From: Anaerolineales bacterium
GTDB lineage: Bacteria; Chloroflexota; Anaerolineae; Anaerolineales; E44-bin32
Reading direction: 5' to 3'
DNA length: 5,198 nt
Assembly: GCA_011772595.1 (NCBI GenBank)
Contig: WVZH01000465.1
Span: 14,151 to 19,348, forward strand
Positions 1-5,198 of the stretch are shown one piece after another. Every line of letters begins with the position of its first letter. Positions within the stretch are counted from its first letter, which is position 1. The notes beneath the pieces were generated by a model. It had not been told where the DNA came from. It searched no databases and saw only the letters and a program-made list of their open reading frames with translations. Made by a program: the position numbers and the translations under genes.

Positions 1-1
1 G

Positions 2-1690
2 CAATATTGGACTTATTTTCGTCCACTCAGCACGCTTTCTTTTTCCTTGGATTATTCCCTTTGGGGCGTGGAACCTTGGGGATATCACCTGACGGATTTA
101 CTCTTGCACCTCTCCAATACCCTACTTGTTTTTCTTTTTGTAAGGAGATTGGCGGAAGGGAGAATTGGTTTGGCGGTAGTAAGCGCCTCACTCTTTACCC
201 TCCATCCCATCCTATCGCAAAGTGTCCCAGTTATATCGAGGCGACAAGATCTATTAGCAGCCTCTTTCACCTTACTCTCGCTGCTTTTCTTGCTGCAGTA
301 CCGCGCATCATCAACCAGATGGCGAATGATTACTCTTGTTTTATCGGTCCTGTTTTGTGTCTTCGCTCTGGCTTCAAAAGAGACAGGCTTCTTAACCCCG
401 CTCTTTATCTTGTCCTACATACTGCTGTTCCCCGAGCGTGAGGTGCAAACTTGGAAAGTAAAAAATGCGCGACTGAGCACACTGTTTATTCTTGCGACCG
501 TTCTTTTCCTCGTCTGGAGAACGAATGTGATCGGTGGTCTCGGTATTAAATCGCTCGATGGCAGCGATCAGCTCTTTCAGGGTGCAAAAGCGATCGTAAT
601 CGATTTCTTCATAGCCCTCGTCGATCCGAATGCAACAATCTTTGCACAACTAAAACGCATAATGTCTCCATATCCTACAAACCTTCAGATTGGTGTCTCG
701 TTAGGTTTGGTCGTCCTCTTTCTCGCTGTTCTACTCCGCTATCGGGGACAAATAATAAGACTCATACTGGAGCGGAAAAATGCGTTCTCGCGATTGTTCG
801 TGGGTCTCGTGTTGGCATTGTTCATCCTGTCATTCCTGGCAATCCTCGTTTATCCCGTTCTTGCACCCCTCCTGCGCCAGGTGATCGAGGATGCTTATCA
901 CGGCAGAGGTTTGAAGATCGTCATTGCAGCGATGGAGGGGCGCGAGAAAACCCCGGTCGAGAGTTACCTGATTCGAGCCAGGGATACCGTTCTTAGGCTG
1001 AGTTATCCCATCTTGATCTACTCTGTATTTTTCTTGGCCGCCTCCGGTGTATTTGTAAGTAACACGGACGAAATTCGTCGTCGGGAAGATAAAATCCTCC
1101 TTCTAATGCTTTTCTGGCTCTTGTTCACTCTGGCTTTGTTCATACTCACATCGACCGCCTCCCGGCGTAGTATGTATTTCACCGTGTCAGCTTTTTCAAC
1201 AATCCTGGCGATCGTGGCTGTTCGCAGCAGTAGGTCGTTGGTGCGTGGTGTGCGGGGGGTGAACGCGAGGATGCCTAACCAGGAAATCGCGATGCGTCAA
1301 TTGGTGTCCGCTTTAACCTTTGTTCTGATGAGTATAGTCATCGGATCTCTCGTCCTGCGGGGTCCACTTTTCGGGTCCTTTCCCAAGTGGGAAAGGAATG
1401 GGAAGCTGTCCGAGATTTTTTTCAATGCGCTCAGCAAGGAAATGCACGCCTTGCCTGAAGGTGCCCAGCTCACGGTTGTGGGACTTCCGTCTTTGTCGGA
1501 ATCGTCGCTGATGGATTACTCGGTGAAGTCATGGTTGGATTTGAGATATCCCGGCAATGGGATGACGGTTGTGTTCGGGGATCGGGTGGCGCAGGTGGAA
1601 TGCCCCGAATGCCTCAAAGTCAGGATCGAATCTGGAGATGTCAATCACTTCGACGTGATAGTCGATTTTTCATCCGAAAAAGTCGATTAA
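2..1690 (+). CDS. Polytopic membrane protein, GT-C glycosyltransferase-like (TMTC-type N-terminal motif), 5' end outside window
   Basis: The reading frame is open from the left edge, so this is the last 562 residues of a longer protein. A TTG at 47 could be mistaken for its start, but the 15 codons before it continue the family signature. Residues 3-21 read WTYFRPLSTLSFSLDYSLW, followed by HLTDLLLHLSN (29-39), HP (68-69), SRRQDLL (79-85) and SKE (125-127). This order (RPL, LWG, HLxNxxLH, HP, GRxDLL, SKE) is typical of the TMTC/DUF1736 group and related bacterial GT-C enzymes, which move sugars from lipid-linked donors to acceptors on the outer face of the membrane. About ten hydrophobic segments lie between residues 30 and 455. 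The last 100 or so residues are soluble, probably extracytoplasmic, and include a CPEC pair. No TPR repeats follow, unlike TMTC proteins. The catalytic acidic residues expected in the first outer loop would lie upstream. Family assignment is good; substrate and activity are unknown. Confidence 0.82.
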   Translation, partial: QYWTYFRPLSTLSFSLDYSLWGVEPWGYHLTDLLLHLSNTLLVFLFVRRLAEGRIGLAVVSASLFTLHPILSQSVPVISRRQDLLAASFTLLSLLFLLQYRASSTRWRMITLVLSVLFCVFALASKETGFLTPLFILSYILLFPEREVQTWKVKNARLSTLFILATVLFLVWRTNVIGGLGIKSLDGSDQLFQGAKAIVIDFFIALVDPNATIFAQLKRIMSPYPTNLQIGVSLGLVVLFLAVLLRYRGQIIRLILERKNAFSRLFVGLVLALFILSFLAILVYPVLAPLLRQVIEDAYHGRGLKIVIAAMEGREKTPVESYLIRARDTVLRLSYPILIYSVFFLAASGVFVSNTDEIRRREDKILLLMLFWLLFTLALFILTSTASRRSMYFTVSAFSTILAIVAVRSSRSLVRGVRGVNARMPNQEIAMRQLVSALTFVLMSIVIGSLVLRGPLFGSFPKWERNGKLSEIFFNALSKEMHALPEGAQLTVVGLPSLSESSLMDYSVKSWLDLRYPGNGMTVVFGDRVAQVECPECLKVRIESGDVNHFDVIVDFSSEKVD

Positions 1691-1757
1691 TCTCCTCGTC
1701 TGTCATGGTGAAGGAAGACCAGCGTTGACGACATCGAGTAACCATCGACATCACCTC

Positions 1758-1785
1758 TTGAACCTTTTCTTGCCACAGCTATAAT
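1758..1785 (+). promoter_or_regulatory. Sigma70-type promoter for gatB
   Basis: TTGAAC at 1758-1763 (four of six consensus bases, starting TTGA) and a perfect TATAAT at 1780-1785 are separated by 16 bases. Transcription would start near 1791-1793, giving a leader of about 60 bases before the ATG at 1852. It lies in the only gap between the membrane protein gene and gatB, so gatB can be transcribed on its own. This is read from sequence and spacing only. Confidence 0.7.
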
Positions 1786-1833
1786 GCCGGGCGGAGAAGA
1801 GCATATTGTTACTTAATGAATCGTGATAAGAAT

Positions 1834-1845
1834 CTCCCGCGGGAG
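1834..1845 (+). promoter_or_regulatory. 12-bp perfect palindrome overlapping the gatB ribosome binding site
   Basis: CTCCCGCGGGAG is its own reverse complement. In RNA it can fold as a CTCC/GGAG stem with a CGCG loop, with one extra T-G wobble pair outside. The right arm contains most of the Shine-Dalgarno sequence of gatB. It could mask the ribosome site or be a protein-binding site, or it could be chance. The palindrome is certain; a regulatory role is inference. Confidence 0.4.
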
Positions 1846-1847
1846 GG
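1841..1847 (+). promoter_or_regulatory. Ribosome binding site deciding the gatB start
   Basis: GGGAGGG contains the GGAGG core at 1842-1846, five bases before the ATG at 1852. The in-frame ATG at 1816 has no purine-rich site before it. This is why the start at 1852 is chosen. Confidence 0.8.
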
Positions 1848-1851
1848 TCTC

Positions 1852-3294
1852 ATGTCTGAATTCGAGACAGTCATCGGTCTTGAAACGCATATTCAATTGA
1901 ACACAAAAAGCAAGATCTTTTGCGGCTGCAAAGCAGATTCATGGGGCGATCCTCCAAACACCAACATTTGCCCGGTCTGCACAGGTTTGCCAGGAGTTTT
2001 GCCCGTGCTCAACCGTGCCGTGGTTGAGAAGGCGGTTCTTCTGGCTGCGGCGATGCATGCCGAATCGATCCAACCGCTTTCGTACTTCGCTCGTAAGAAT
2101 TATTTCTACCCGGATTTACCGAAGGGCTACCAGATCTCCCAGTACGAGGAGCCTTTAGCGCGCGGCGGCTATCTCGACTTGCCTATGCCCGATGGCACCT
2201 CTCGCAAGGTGACGATCACGAAGTTGCACGTGGAAGAAGACGCCGGAAAAACTGTCTATCAAAATGGGAAGCGACTGATCGATTTCAATCGCTGTGGTGT
2301 ACCGTTGGTTGAGATGGTCACAGGTCCTGACCTGCGATCTGCGGACGAGGCGGCTCAGTATCTGATCCGCCTGAGGCAGCTCTTGCGCTGGCTGGGGATC
2401 TCGGAGGGGGATATGGAGCGCGGTCACATCCGGTGTGATGCGAATGTTTCCATTCGGCCCGAGGGGAGTGCAATCCTCAATCCCAAGACGGAAATCAAGA
2501 ACGTCAACTCGATCGAAAATGTGAGGATGGCTCTCGAAACCGAGATCGAACGTCAGGTCCGCGAGAGCAACGCAGGCCGCCAGATCGAGGCCTGGACCCT
2601 GCAGTGGGATGAGGACAGCGGCACGTTGAGCAAGATGCGCTCCAAGGAAACTGAGGCCGACTACCGTTACTTTCGTGAACCGGATCTGCTTCCGATCCAA
2701 TTGGATGACGCCTGGCGCGACGAGATCCTCGCCTCCCTACCTGAGTTGCCACTCGATCGAAGGGCGCGTTTTGTAGAGCAATACGAACTTCCGCTGTACG
2801 ACGCCGAAATCCTGACCGAAGAACGTAGTCTGTCGACATATTTTGAGGAGACCATCGCACGTTATGAGGGCGAGGCAAAGAGCGTTTCGAACTGGATGAT
2901 GAACGACGTGCTACGTATGATCCGCGAGCGAGGTGTGACGGCCGCTAAGTTGAGGCTGCGCCCGTCTCATTTGTCAGAGATCATCCGTCTTGTGGATGAG
3001 AAGAAGGTCACAACCAGCACAGGTAAAGAGCTCTTGGAAAAGGTTGAGGAAAGTGGGCGCGCACCGGGAGAGATTGTCGAGAGTGAAGGATTGACACAGG
3101 TCTCAGACGATGAGACATTGCGTCTGTTGTCGGCAAAAGTCGTTGCCGACAACCCGGAGCAAGTGGCGACCTACAAAGGTGGAAAGAAGGCCATCTTGGG
3201 CTGGTTTGTTGGTCAGGTGATGAGGGAGACGGGTGGGAAAGCTAATCCGCAAATGGTACAAGAGATCCTGGAGGAACTGTTGTCAGAGCCATGA
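1852..3294 (+). CDS. gatB: Aspartyl/glutamyl-tRNA amidotransferase subunit B
   Basis: GatB is the kinase-like subunit of the GatCAB amidotransferase. It phosphorylates Glu on misacylated Glu-tRNA(Gln), or Asp on Asp-tRNA(Asn), using ATP, and ammonia from GatA then forms the amide, in the cytoplasm. The product is 480 residues, the normal family length. Visible motifs: FETVIGLETHIQL (4-16) with E11 and H13; a CxC...CxxC zinc-type site at C24, C26, C40, C43; RKNYFYPDLPKGYQISQYE (81-99); HVEEDAGK (126-133); DFNRCGVPLVE (144-154); and DYRYF (270-274). E11, H13, E128/E129 and E154 align by motif with the conserved metal/ATP site. The GatB/YqeY-type helical tail covers about residues 330-478, with FVGQVMRETGGKANPQ near the end. 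An in-frame ATG at 1816 would add 12 unconserved residues and is not preferred. No gatA or gatC is adjacent, so the partners must be encoded elsewhere. Confidence 0.97.
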   Translation: MSEFETVIGLETHIQLNTKSKIFCGCKADSWGDPPNTNICPVCTGLPGVLPVLNRAVVEKAVLLAAAMHAESIQPLSYFARKNYFYPDLPKGYQISQYEEPLARGGYLDLPMPDGTSRKVTITKLHVEEDAGKTVYQNGKRLIDFNRCGVPLVEMVTGPDLRSADEAAQYLIRLRQLLRWLGISEGDMERGHIRCDANVSIRPEGSAILNPKTEIKNVNSIENVRMALETEIERQVRESNAGRQIEAWTLQWDEDSGTLSKMRSKETEADYRYFREPDLLPIQLDDAWRDEILASLPELPLDRRARFVEQYELPLYDAEILTEERSLSTYFEETIARYEGEAKSVSNWMMNDVLRMIRERGVTAAKLRLRPSHLSEIIRLVDEKKVTTSTGKELLEKVEESGRAPGEIVESEGLTQVSDDETLRLLSAKVVADNPEQVATYKGGKKAILGWFVGQVMRETGGKANPQMVQEILEELLSEP

Positions 3295-3417
3295 TCATTG
3301 AACGCTGGCAGCGACGTGCGGTGTTTCGAGGTCGTGGGCGACGCCAAGTGTCTCAAATGGAGATCAATGCCTTCAATTTGTGATGAGCAAGGCACTGGAA
3401 CCATAGATTGAAGCGGG

Positions 3418-3451
3418 CAGGGCCCTGAGCGTTTCAGTTCGGGGCTGTTTT
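3418..3451 (+). terminator. Possible weak terminator or leader hairpin between gatB and the dehydrogenase gene
   Basis: CAG and CCC on the left (3418-3420, 3423-3425) can pair with GGG and CTG on the right (3442-3447), and TGA (3426-3428) with TCA (3434-3436). This leaves unequal bulges of two and five bases. TTTT follows directly at 3448-3451. The core also contains the palindrome CAGGGCCCTG (3418-3427). The stem is imperfect and the T run short, so it may be a poor terminator, an attenuator, or chance. Confidence 0.22.
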
Positions 3452-3460
3452 CGTTCATGT

Positions 3461-3467
3461 GAGGTGA
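3461..3467 (+). promoter_or_regulatory. Ribosome binding site deciding the dehydrogenase start
   Basis: GAGGTGA matches seven bases of the anti-Shine-Dalgarno complement and ends two bases before the ATG at 3470 (GAGG to ATG, five bases). The alternative GTG at 3464 lies inside this site and has no site of its own. The small minus-strand gene at 4690 uses the same GAGGTGA word at nearly the same spacing. Confidence 0.7.
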
Positions 3468-3469
3468 GT

Positions 3470-4354
3470 ATGCTGGGTGAGGATAAGGTCAGAGTCGCTT
3501 TCCTGGGGACTGGCTTGATGGGTCTTCCGATGGCTTCGAGATTGATCGAAGCAGGGTACCCTCTGACGGTGTATAACCGAACGCGACAAAAAGCTGAGCC
3601 CCTCAGATTGAAAGGCGCCGAGGTCGTGGAAGACCCCGCCCAGGCCGTGCGCTCAGCGACATGTGTGATCGTCATGCTTACGGATTCGGAAGCGGTATCG
3701 CAGGTCCTGCTGGCTCCGCATGTTCAAGTGGAACTGCCAGGACGCGTTGTCGTTCAGATGGGCACCATTGCACCGGACGAAAGCGTTGAACTAGCGGCAC
3801 GATTCAGGACGCTCGGTAGCGACTATTTCGAGGCGCCTGTTATGGGTGGACCTTCGCACGCTCGTGAAGGTAGTCTCATCACCTTGGTCGGGGCCGAACC
3901 AGACCTTTGGGAACGCTGGTCGCATATCTTTATGCCATTCAGCGCGCACGTACGCCATATAGGTCCGGTAGGGAAAGCTGCAGTCCTCAAGCTGGCATTA
4001 AATCATCTGATCGCCTCGTTGACTGCGACCTTTGCTTTTAGTCTGGGTCTGGTCGTGAAGCATGAGGTTTCAGTAGAACTGTTCATGGAGCTTTCACGTC
4101 TGACTGGTTTGTTTGCAACGCCGTTTGAAAGCAAGCTGCCCCGCATGCTCGACCGGAATTATCAAGCGCCTAACTATCCCGTCCGGCTAGTGTTGAAGGA
4201 CGTTGATCTGATGATCGAAGAAGCAGACCGTTTGGGGATCAACAGGACGGTCGTGAACAGCGTGAAGGATATTTTGACATCCGTGGTGGCTGCAGGATGG
4301 TCGGAGGGGGATTACTCCGCCATGTATGAAGTGATCGCCCCCGCAACGAACTAG
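3470..4354 (+). CDS. NAD(P)-dependent beta-hydroxyacid dehydrogenase (3-hydroxyisobutyrate dehydrogenase / glyoxylate-succinic semialdehyde reductase family)
   Basis: The 294-residue product has the usual length and order of the family: an N-terminal Rossmann domain (about 1-165) and an all-helical C-terminal domain. It is soluble and cytoplasmic. The dinucleotide motif is FLGTGLMG (11-18), and NRT at 36-38, after the second strand, is the form often linked to NADP(H) preference. Further signatures are QMGTIAP (96-102), the substrate-binding loop EAPVMGGP (121-128), and the catalytic helix GKAAVLKLALN, with the expected lysine K174 and asparagine N178. LVLKDVDLM and a C-terminal DYSAM complete the family pattern. 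Such enzymes interconvert a beta-hydroxy acid and its semialdehyde, or reduce glyoxylate and succinic semialdehyde; the exact substrate cannot be read here. The start is set by the GAGGTGA site; a GTG at 3464 would add only two residues. It lies 175 bases after gatB on the same strand and meets the next gene tail to tail. Confidence 0.92.
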   Translation: MLGEDKVRVAFLGTGLMGLPMASRLIEAGYPLTVYNRTRQKAEPLRLKGAEVVEDPAQAVRSATCVIVMLTDSEAVSQVLLAPHVQVELPGRVVVQMGTIAPDESVELAARFRTLGSDYFEAPVMGGPSHAREGSLITLVGAEPDLWERWSHIFMPFSAHVRHIGPVGKAAVLKLALNHLIASLTATFAFSLGLVVKHEVSVELFMELSRLTGLFATPFESKLPRMLDRNYQAPNYPVRLVLKDVDLMIEEADRLGINRTVVNSVKDILTSVVAAGWSEGDYSAMYEVIAPATN

Positions 4355-4371
4355 ATTGAGTGAGATTATCA

Positions 4372-4385
4372 AGCTGGTCGCAGCT
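4372..4385. terminator. Short hairpin in the convergent gap, possible bidirectional terminator
   Basis: AGCTG (4372-4376), the loop GTCG and CAGCT (4381-4385) form a perfect five-pair stem with a four-base loop. It sits in the 30-base gap between the stops of the dehydrogenase gene (+) and the small membrane gene (-), touching the latter's stop. Neither side has a real T run, so it is not a classic rho-independent terminator. Its position is the main argument. Confidence 0.25.
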
Positions 4386-4690
4386 CAGCCGATGAACATT
4401 GAAGCGATCGCCATACCTGCTGCGATGAGCATACTAATCGCACCGATGCGATATCGGGTTTGCATGGCGGTGTTGACCGACTTGACAAACCCCTCGAGAT
4501 CCTTCTGGATCTCTTCTGGGATTTGATCAATCTGGGCTTCCAAGATATTGCCATCATCAGCTTGTCTCTTCCCTCGATATACAAAGGGTCGAATGGGACT
4601 CCTGGAGTAAACCCAAGCCAAGATGGCGAAGTAGATGAAAATCACTGCCATGAAAAGCCAAGTTATATCAAGCCCATTCCAGCGAAACAT
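4385..4690 (-). CDS. Small two-helix membrane protein of unknown function
   Basis: I do not recognise a family for this 101-residue protein. Helix 1 spans about residues 9-28 (rich in I, F, W, Y). The loop right after it is strongly basic (R30, R34, R39, K41, R42). A 50-residue linker follows, ending in an amphipathic stretch (about 51-79) with hydrophobic positions I54, I61, L65, F68, V72 and A75 in a near-heptad pattern. Helix 2 spans about 82-100, rich in small residues (A, G, M). By the positive-inside rule the linker is cytoplasmic and both ends face outward. The ATG at 4690 has GAGGTGA three bases upstream, a plausible promoter lies before that, and the composition is clearly that of a membrane protein, so the gene is probably real. 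It converges on the dehydrogenase gene with a 30-base gap. The longer open frame on the opposite strand (4460-4870) is a shadow. Confidence 0.8.
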   Translation of the reverse strand: MFRWNGLDITWLFMAVIFIYFAILAWVYSRSPIRPFVYRGKRQADDGNILEAQIDQIPEEIQKDLEGFVKSVNTAMQTRYRIGAISMLIAAGMAIASMFIG

Positions 4691-4693
4691 AAT

Positions 4694-4700
4694 TCACCTC
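4694..4700 (-). promoter_or_regulatory. Ribosome binding site of the small membrane protein gene
   Basis: On the minus strand GAGGTGA ends three bases before the ATG (4690-4688), seven bases matching the anti-Shine-Dalgarno complement. It fixes the start and supports the frame as a real gene. Confidence 0.75.
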
Positions 4701-4744
4701 ATCGGATAAGCAACCCGTTTGCGTCGACATTTCTCTTCTGCGGA

Positions 4745-4773
4745 AGCATATACCAGCTTATTCTTCTAGGCAA
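4745..4773 (-). promoter_or_regulatory. Candidate sigma70-type promoter for the small membrane protein gene
   Basis: Read on the minus strand, TTGCCT (4773-4768) and TATGCT (4750-4745) are separated by exactly 17 bases. An overlapping TATATG preceded by TGG could serve as an alternative extended -10. Transcription would start near 4738, leaving a leader of about 48 bases. The match is moderate and read by eye only. Confidence 0.4.
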
Positions 4774-5045
4774 CCGACCAACAACGACCCGAGTCTATAG
4801 GATCGGAATGCCTCACCTCACCCTCCGGCAGGCGCAGAATCTTGCTAGGAGAAAGGGGTTTCGGACTTGAGTGGTCGAAAGTTCCACGTCTGCAATTCGC
4901 TACATCAAAAGCCAACAGATGAAATTGCTTACTTATTGAGCGATCGAAACGCTTTCTTTTTCTCGGGTAACAACTGCAAGCAAACAGGTATGCCTCTATA
5001 GATTGTGTGTTCGCGAACGTTTTGGGATCATCGAGGCTGCGGACT
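4774..5045. other. Intergenic stretch with no convincing gene
   Basis: Between the promoter region of the small membrane gene and the stop of the right-edge gene I see no coding frame with an RBS or protein-like composition. No tRNA-like T-arm (GGTTCRAAT type), strong terminator or long repeat was found. It holds a 10-bp palindrome, GTTCGCGAAC (5009-5018), flanked by T-rich sequence. A 95-codon minus-strand frame (5053-4766) starts across the stop of the upstream gene but looks non-coding: no RBS, many scattered R, S, P and C, and no recognisable motif. Confidence 0.6.
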
Positions 5046-5198
5046 TTAAGCATCGAAGTCGTATGAAATGAAGTCCCCAGCCGGGCTGACGATGGCGTTC
5101 AGACCACCGCCGACCTGCCCGGTCATTAAGGTCCATGAACCAAGGCTGCCGGAAAGGCATAGGTATCTCGTGTCGTCTACCCAGCGCAAGCTGATGCA
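5046..5198 (-). CDS. C-terminal 50 residues of an unidentified protein, 5' end outside window
   Basis: Reading the minus strand from the right edge, a frame with no internal stop gives 50 residues and ends in TAA (5048-5046). The composition is that of a folded protein: an aromatic and aspartate cluster near the start (RWVDDTRYLCLSGS), a glycine-rich turn (GQVGGGLNAI) and the end SPAGDFISYDFDA. Alternating short strands with WVDDTRYL and PAGDFISY phrasing recall the blades of beta-propeller or TolB-like repeat proteins, but one such unit is not enough to name a family. The gene points the same way as the small membrane protein gene, with about 355 bases between them, so they are probably separate units. 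The coding call rests on composition and the open frame. Confidence 0.6.
   Translation of the reverse strand, partial: CISLRWVDDTRYLCLSGSLGSWTLMTGQVGGGLNAIVSPAGDFISYDFDA

Noticed and set aside
7..441. 144-codon plus-strand frame overlapping the membrane protein gene
   Set aside because: It is out of frame with the recognised GT-C protein, has no RBS or recognisable motif, and is a shadow.
1724..1755. Repeated CATCGA words around 1732-1750 after the membrane protein gene, considered as a terminator or operator
   Set aside because: They are short direct copies that do not form a stable stem, and no T run follows.
2155..2700. 181-codon open frame on the minus strand inside gatB, with two further minus frames at 2504-2878 and 2667-2855
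   Set aside because: They lie fully antisense to the strongly conserved gatB. Their compositions (runs of R, S, P) are typical shadows and no RBS is evident.
3378..3407. Possible promoter TTGTGA-18-CATAGA before the dehydrogenase gene
   Set aside because: The -10 matches consensus at only three of six positions and spacing is long; not better than chance.
4460..4870. 136-codon plus-strand frame opposite the small membrane protein gene
   Set aside because: The minus-strand gene has an RBS, promoter and coherent membrane topology, while this frame has none of these and an unpatterned composition.
4949..4962. 14-base match ACGCTTTCTTTTTC shared with positions 32-45
   Set aside because: It is T-rich, low in complexity and has no flanking similarity; one copy is inside a conserved coding motif. 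Chance is the simplest explanation.
4766..5053. 95-codon minus-strand frame starting at ATGCTTAA across the stop of the right-edge gene
   Set aside because: The overlap looks like translational coupling, but there is no RBS, the protein has no coherent hydrophobic pattern or motif, and it would run over the promoter of the next gene.

Overview
The window looks like ordinary bacterial chromosome. The genes are tightly spaced, Shine-Dalgarno sites are clear (GGAGG or GAGGTGA), and one sigma70-type promoter is good. Base composition is moderate, roughly half G+C by eye. GatB points to a bacterium that makes Gln-tRNA and/or Asn-tRNA by transamidation. The mix of a GT-C membrane glycosyltransferase-like protein, a stand-alone gatB and a beta-hydroxyacid dehydrogenase would fit a Chloroflexota/Anaerolineae-like genome. 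That placement is only an impression and cannot be proved from this sequence. No rRNA, tRNA, CRISPR array, insertion sequence or phage gene was seen.

Layout, left to right. (1) Positions 2-1690 (+) hold the 3' part of a polytopic membrane protein. Its first visible residues match the TMTC/bacterial GT-C glycosyltransferase signature, so its true start lies outside the window. (2) A 160-base gap carries a TTGAAC-16-TATAAT promoter and a leader with a 12-bp palindrome overlapping the ribosome binding site. (3) gatB (1852-3294, +) is complete and has all its conserved motifs. (4) A 175-base spacer holds a weak hairpin and a doubtful 30-codon frame. (5) A complete NAD(P)-dependent beta-hydroxyacid dehydrogenase follows (3470-4354, +). 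(6) A convergent small gene (4385-4690, -) encodes a two-helix membrane protein of unknown function with its own RBS and a plausible promoter. (7) About 355 bases carry no convincing gene. (8) The last 50 codons of another minus-strand gene (5046-5198) run off the right edge.

The genes do not form an obvious single pathway. The membrane protein suggests surface glycosylation, GatB belongs to translation, and the dehydrogenase acts on small hydroxy acids or aldehydes. The two minus-strand genes form a separate transcriptional direction meeting the dehydrogenase tail to tail. I find no strong evidence of a new multi-gene system. The items most worth a second look are the start and leader structure of gatB, the unknown two-helix protein, and the two genes cut by the window edges.
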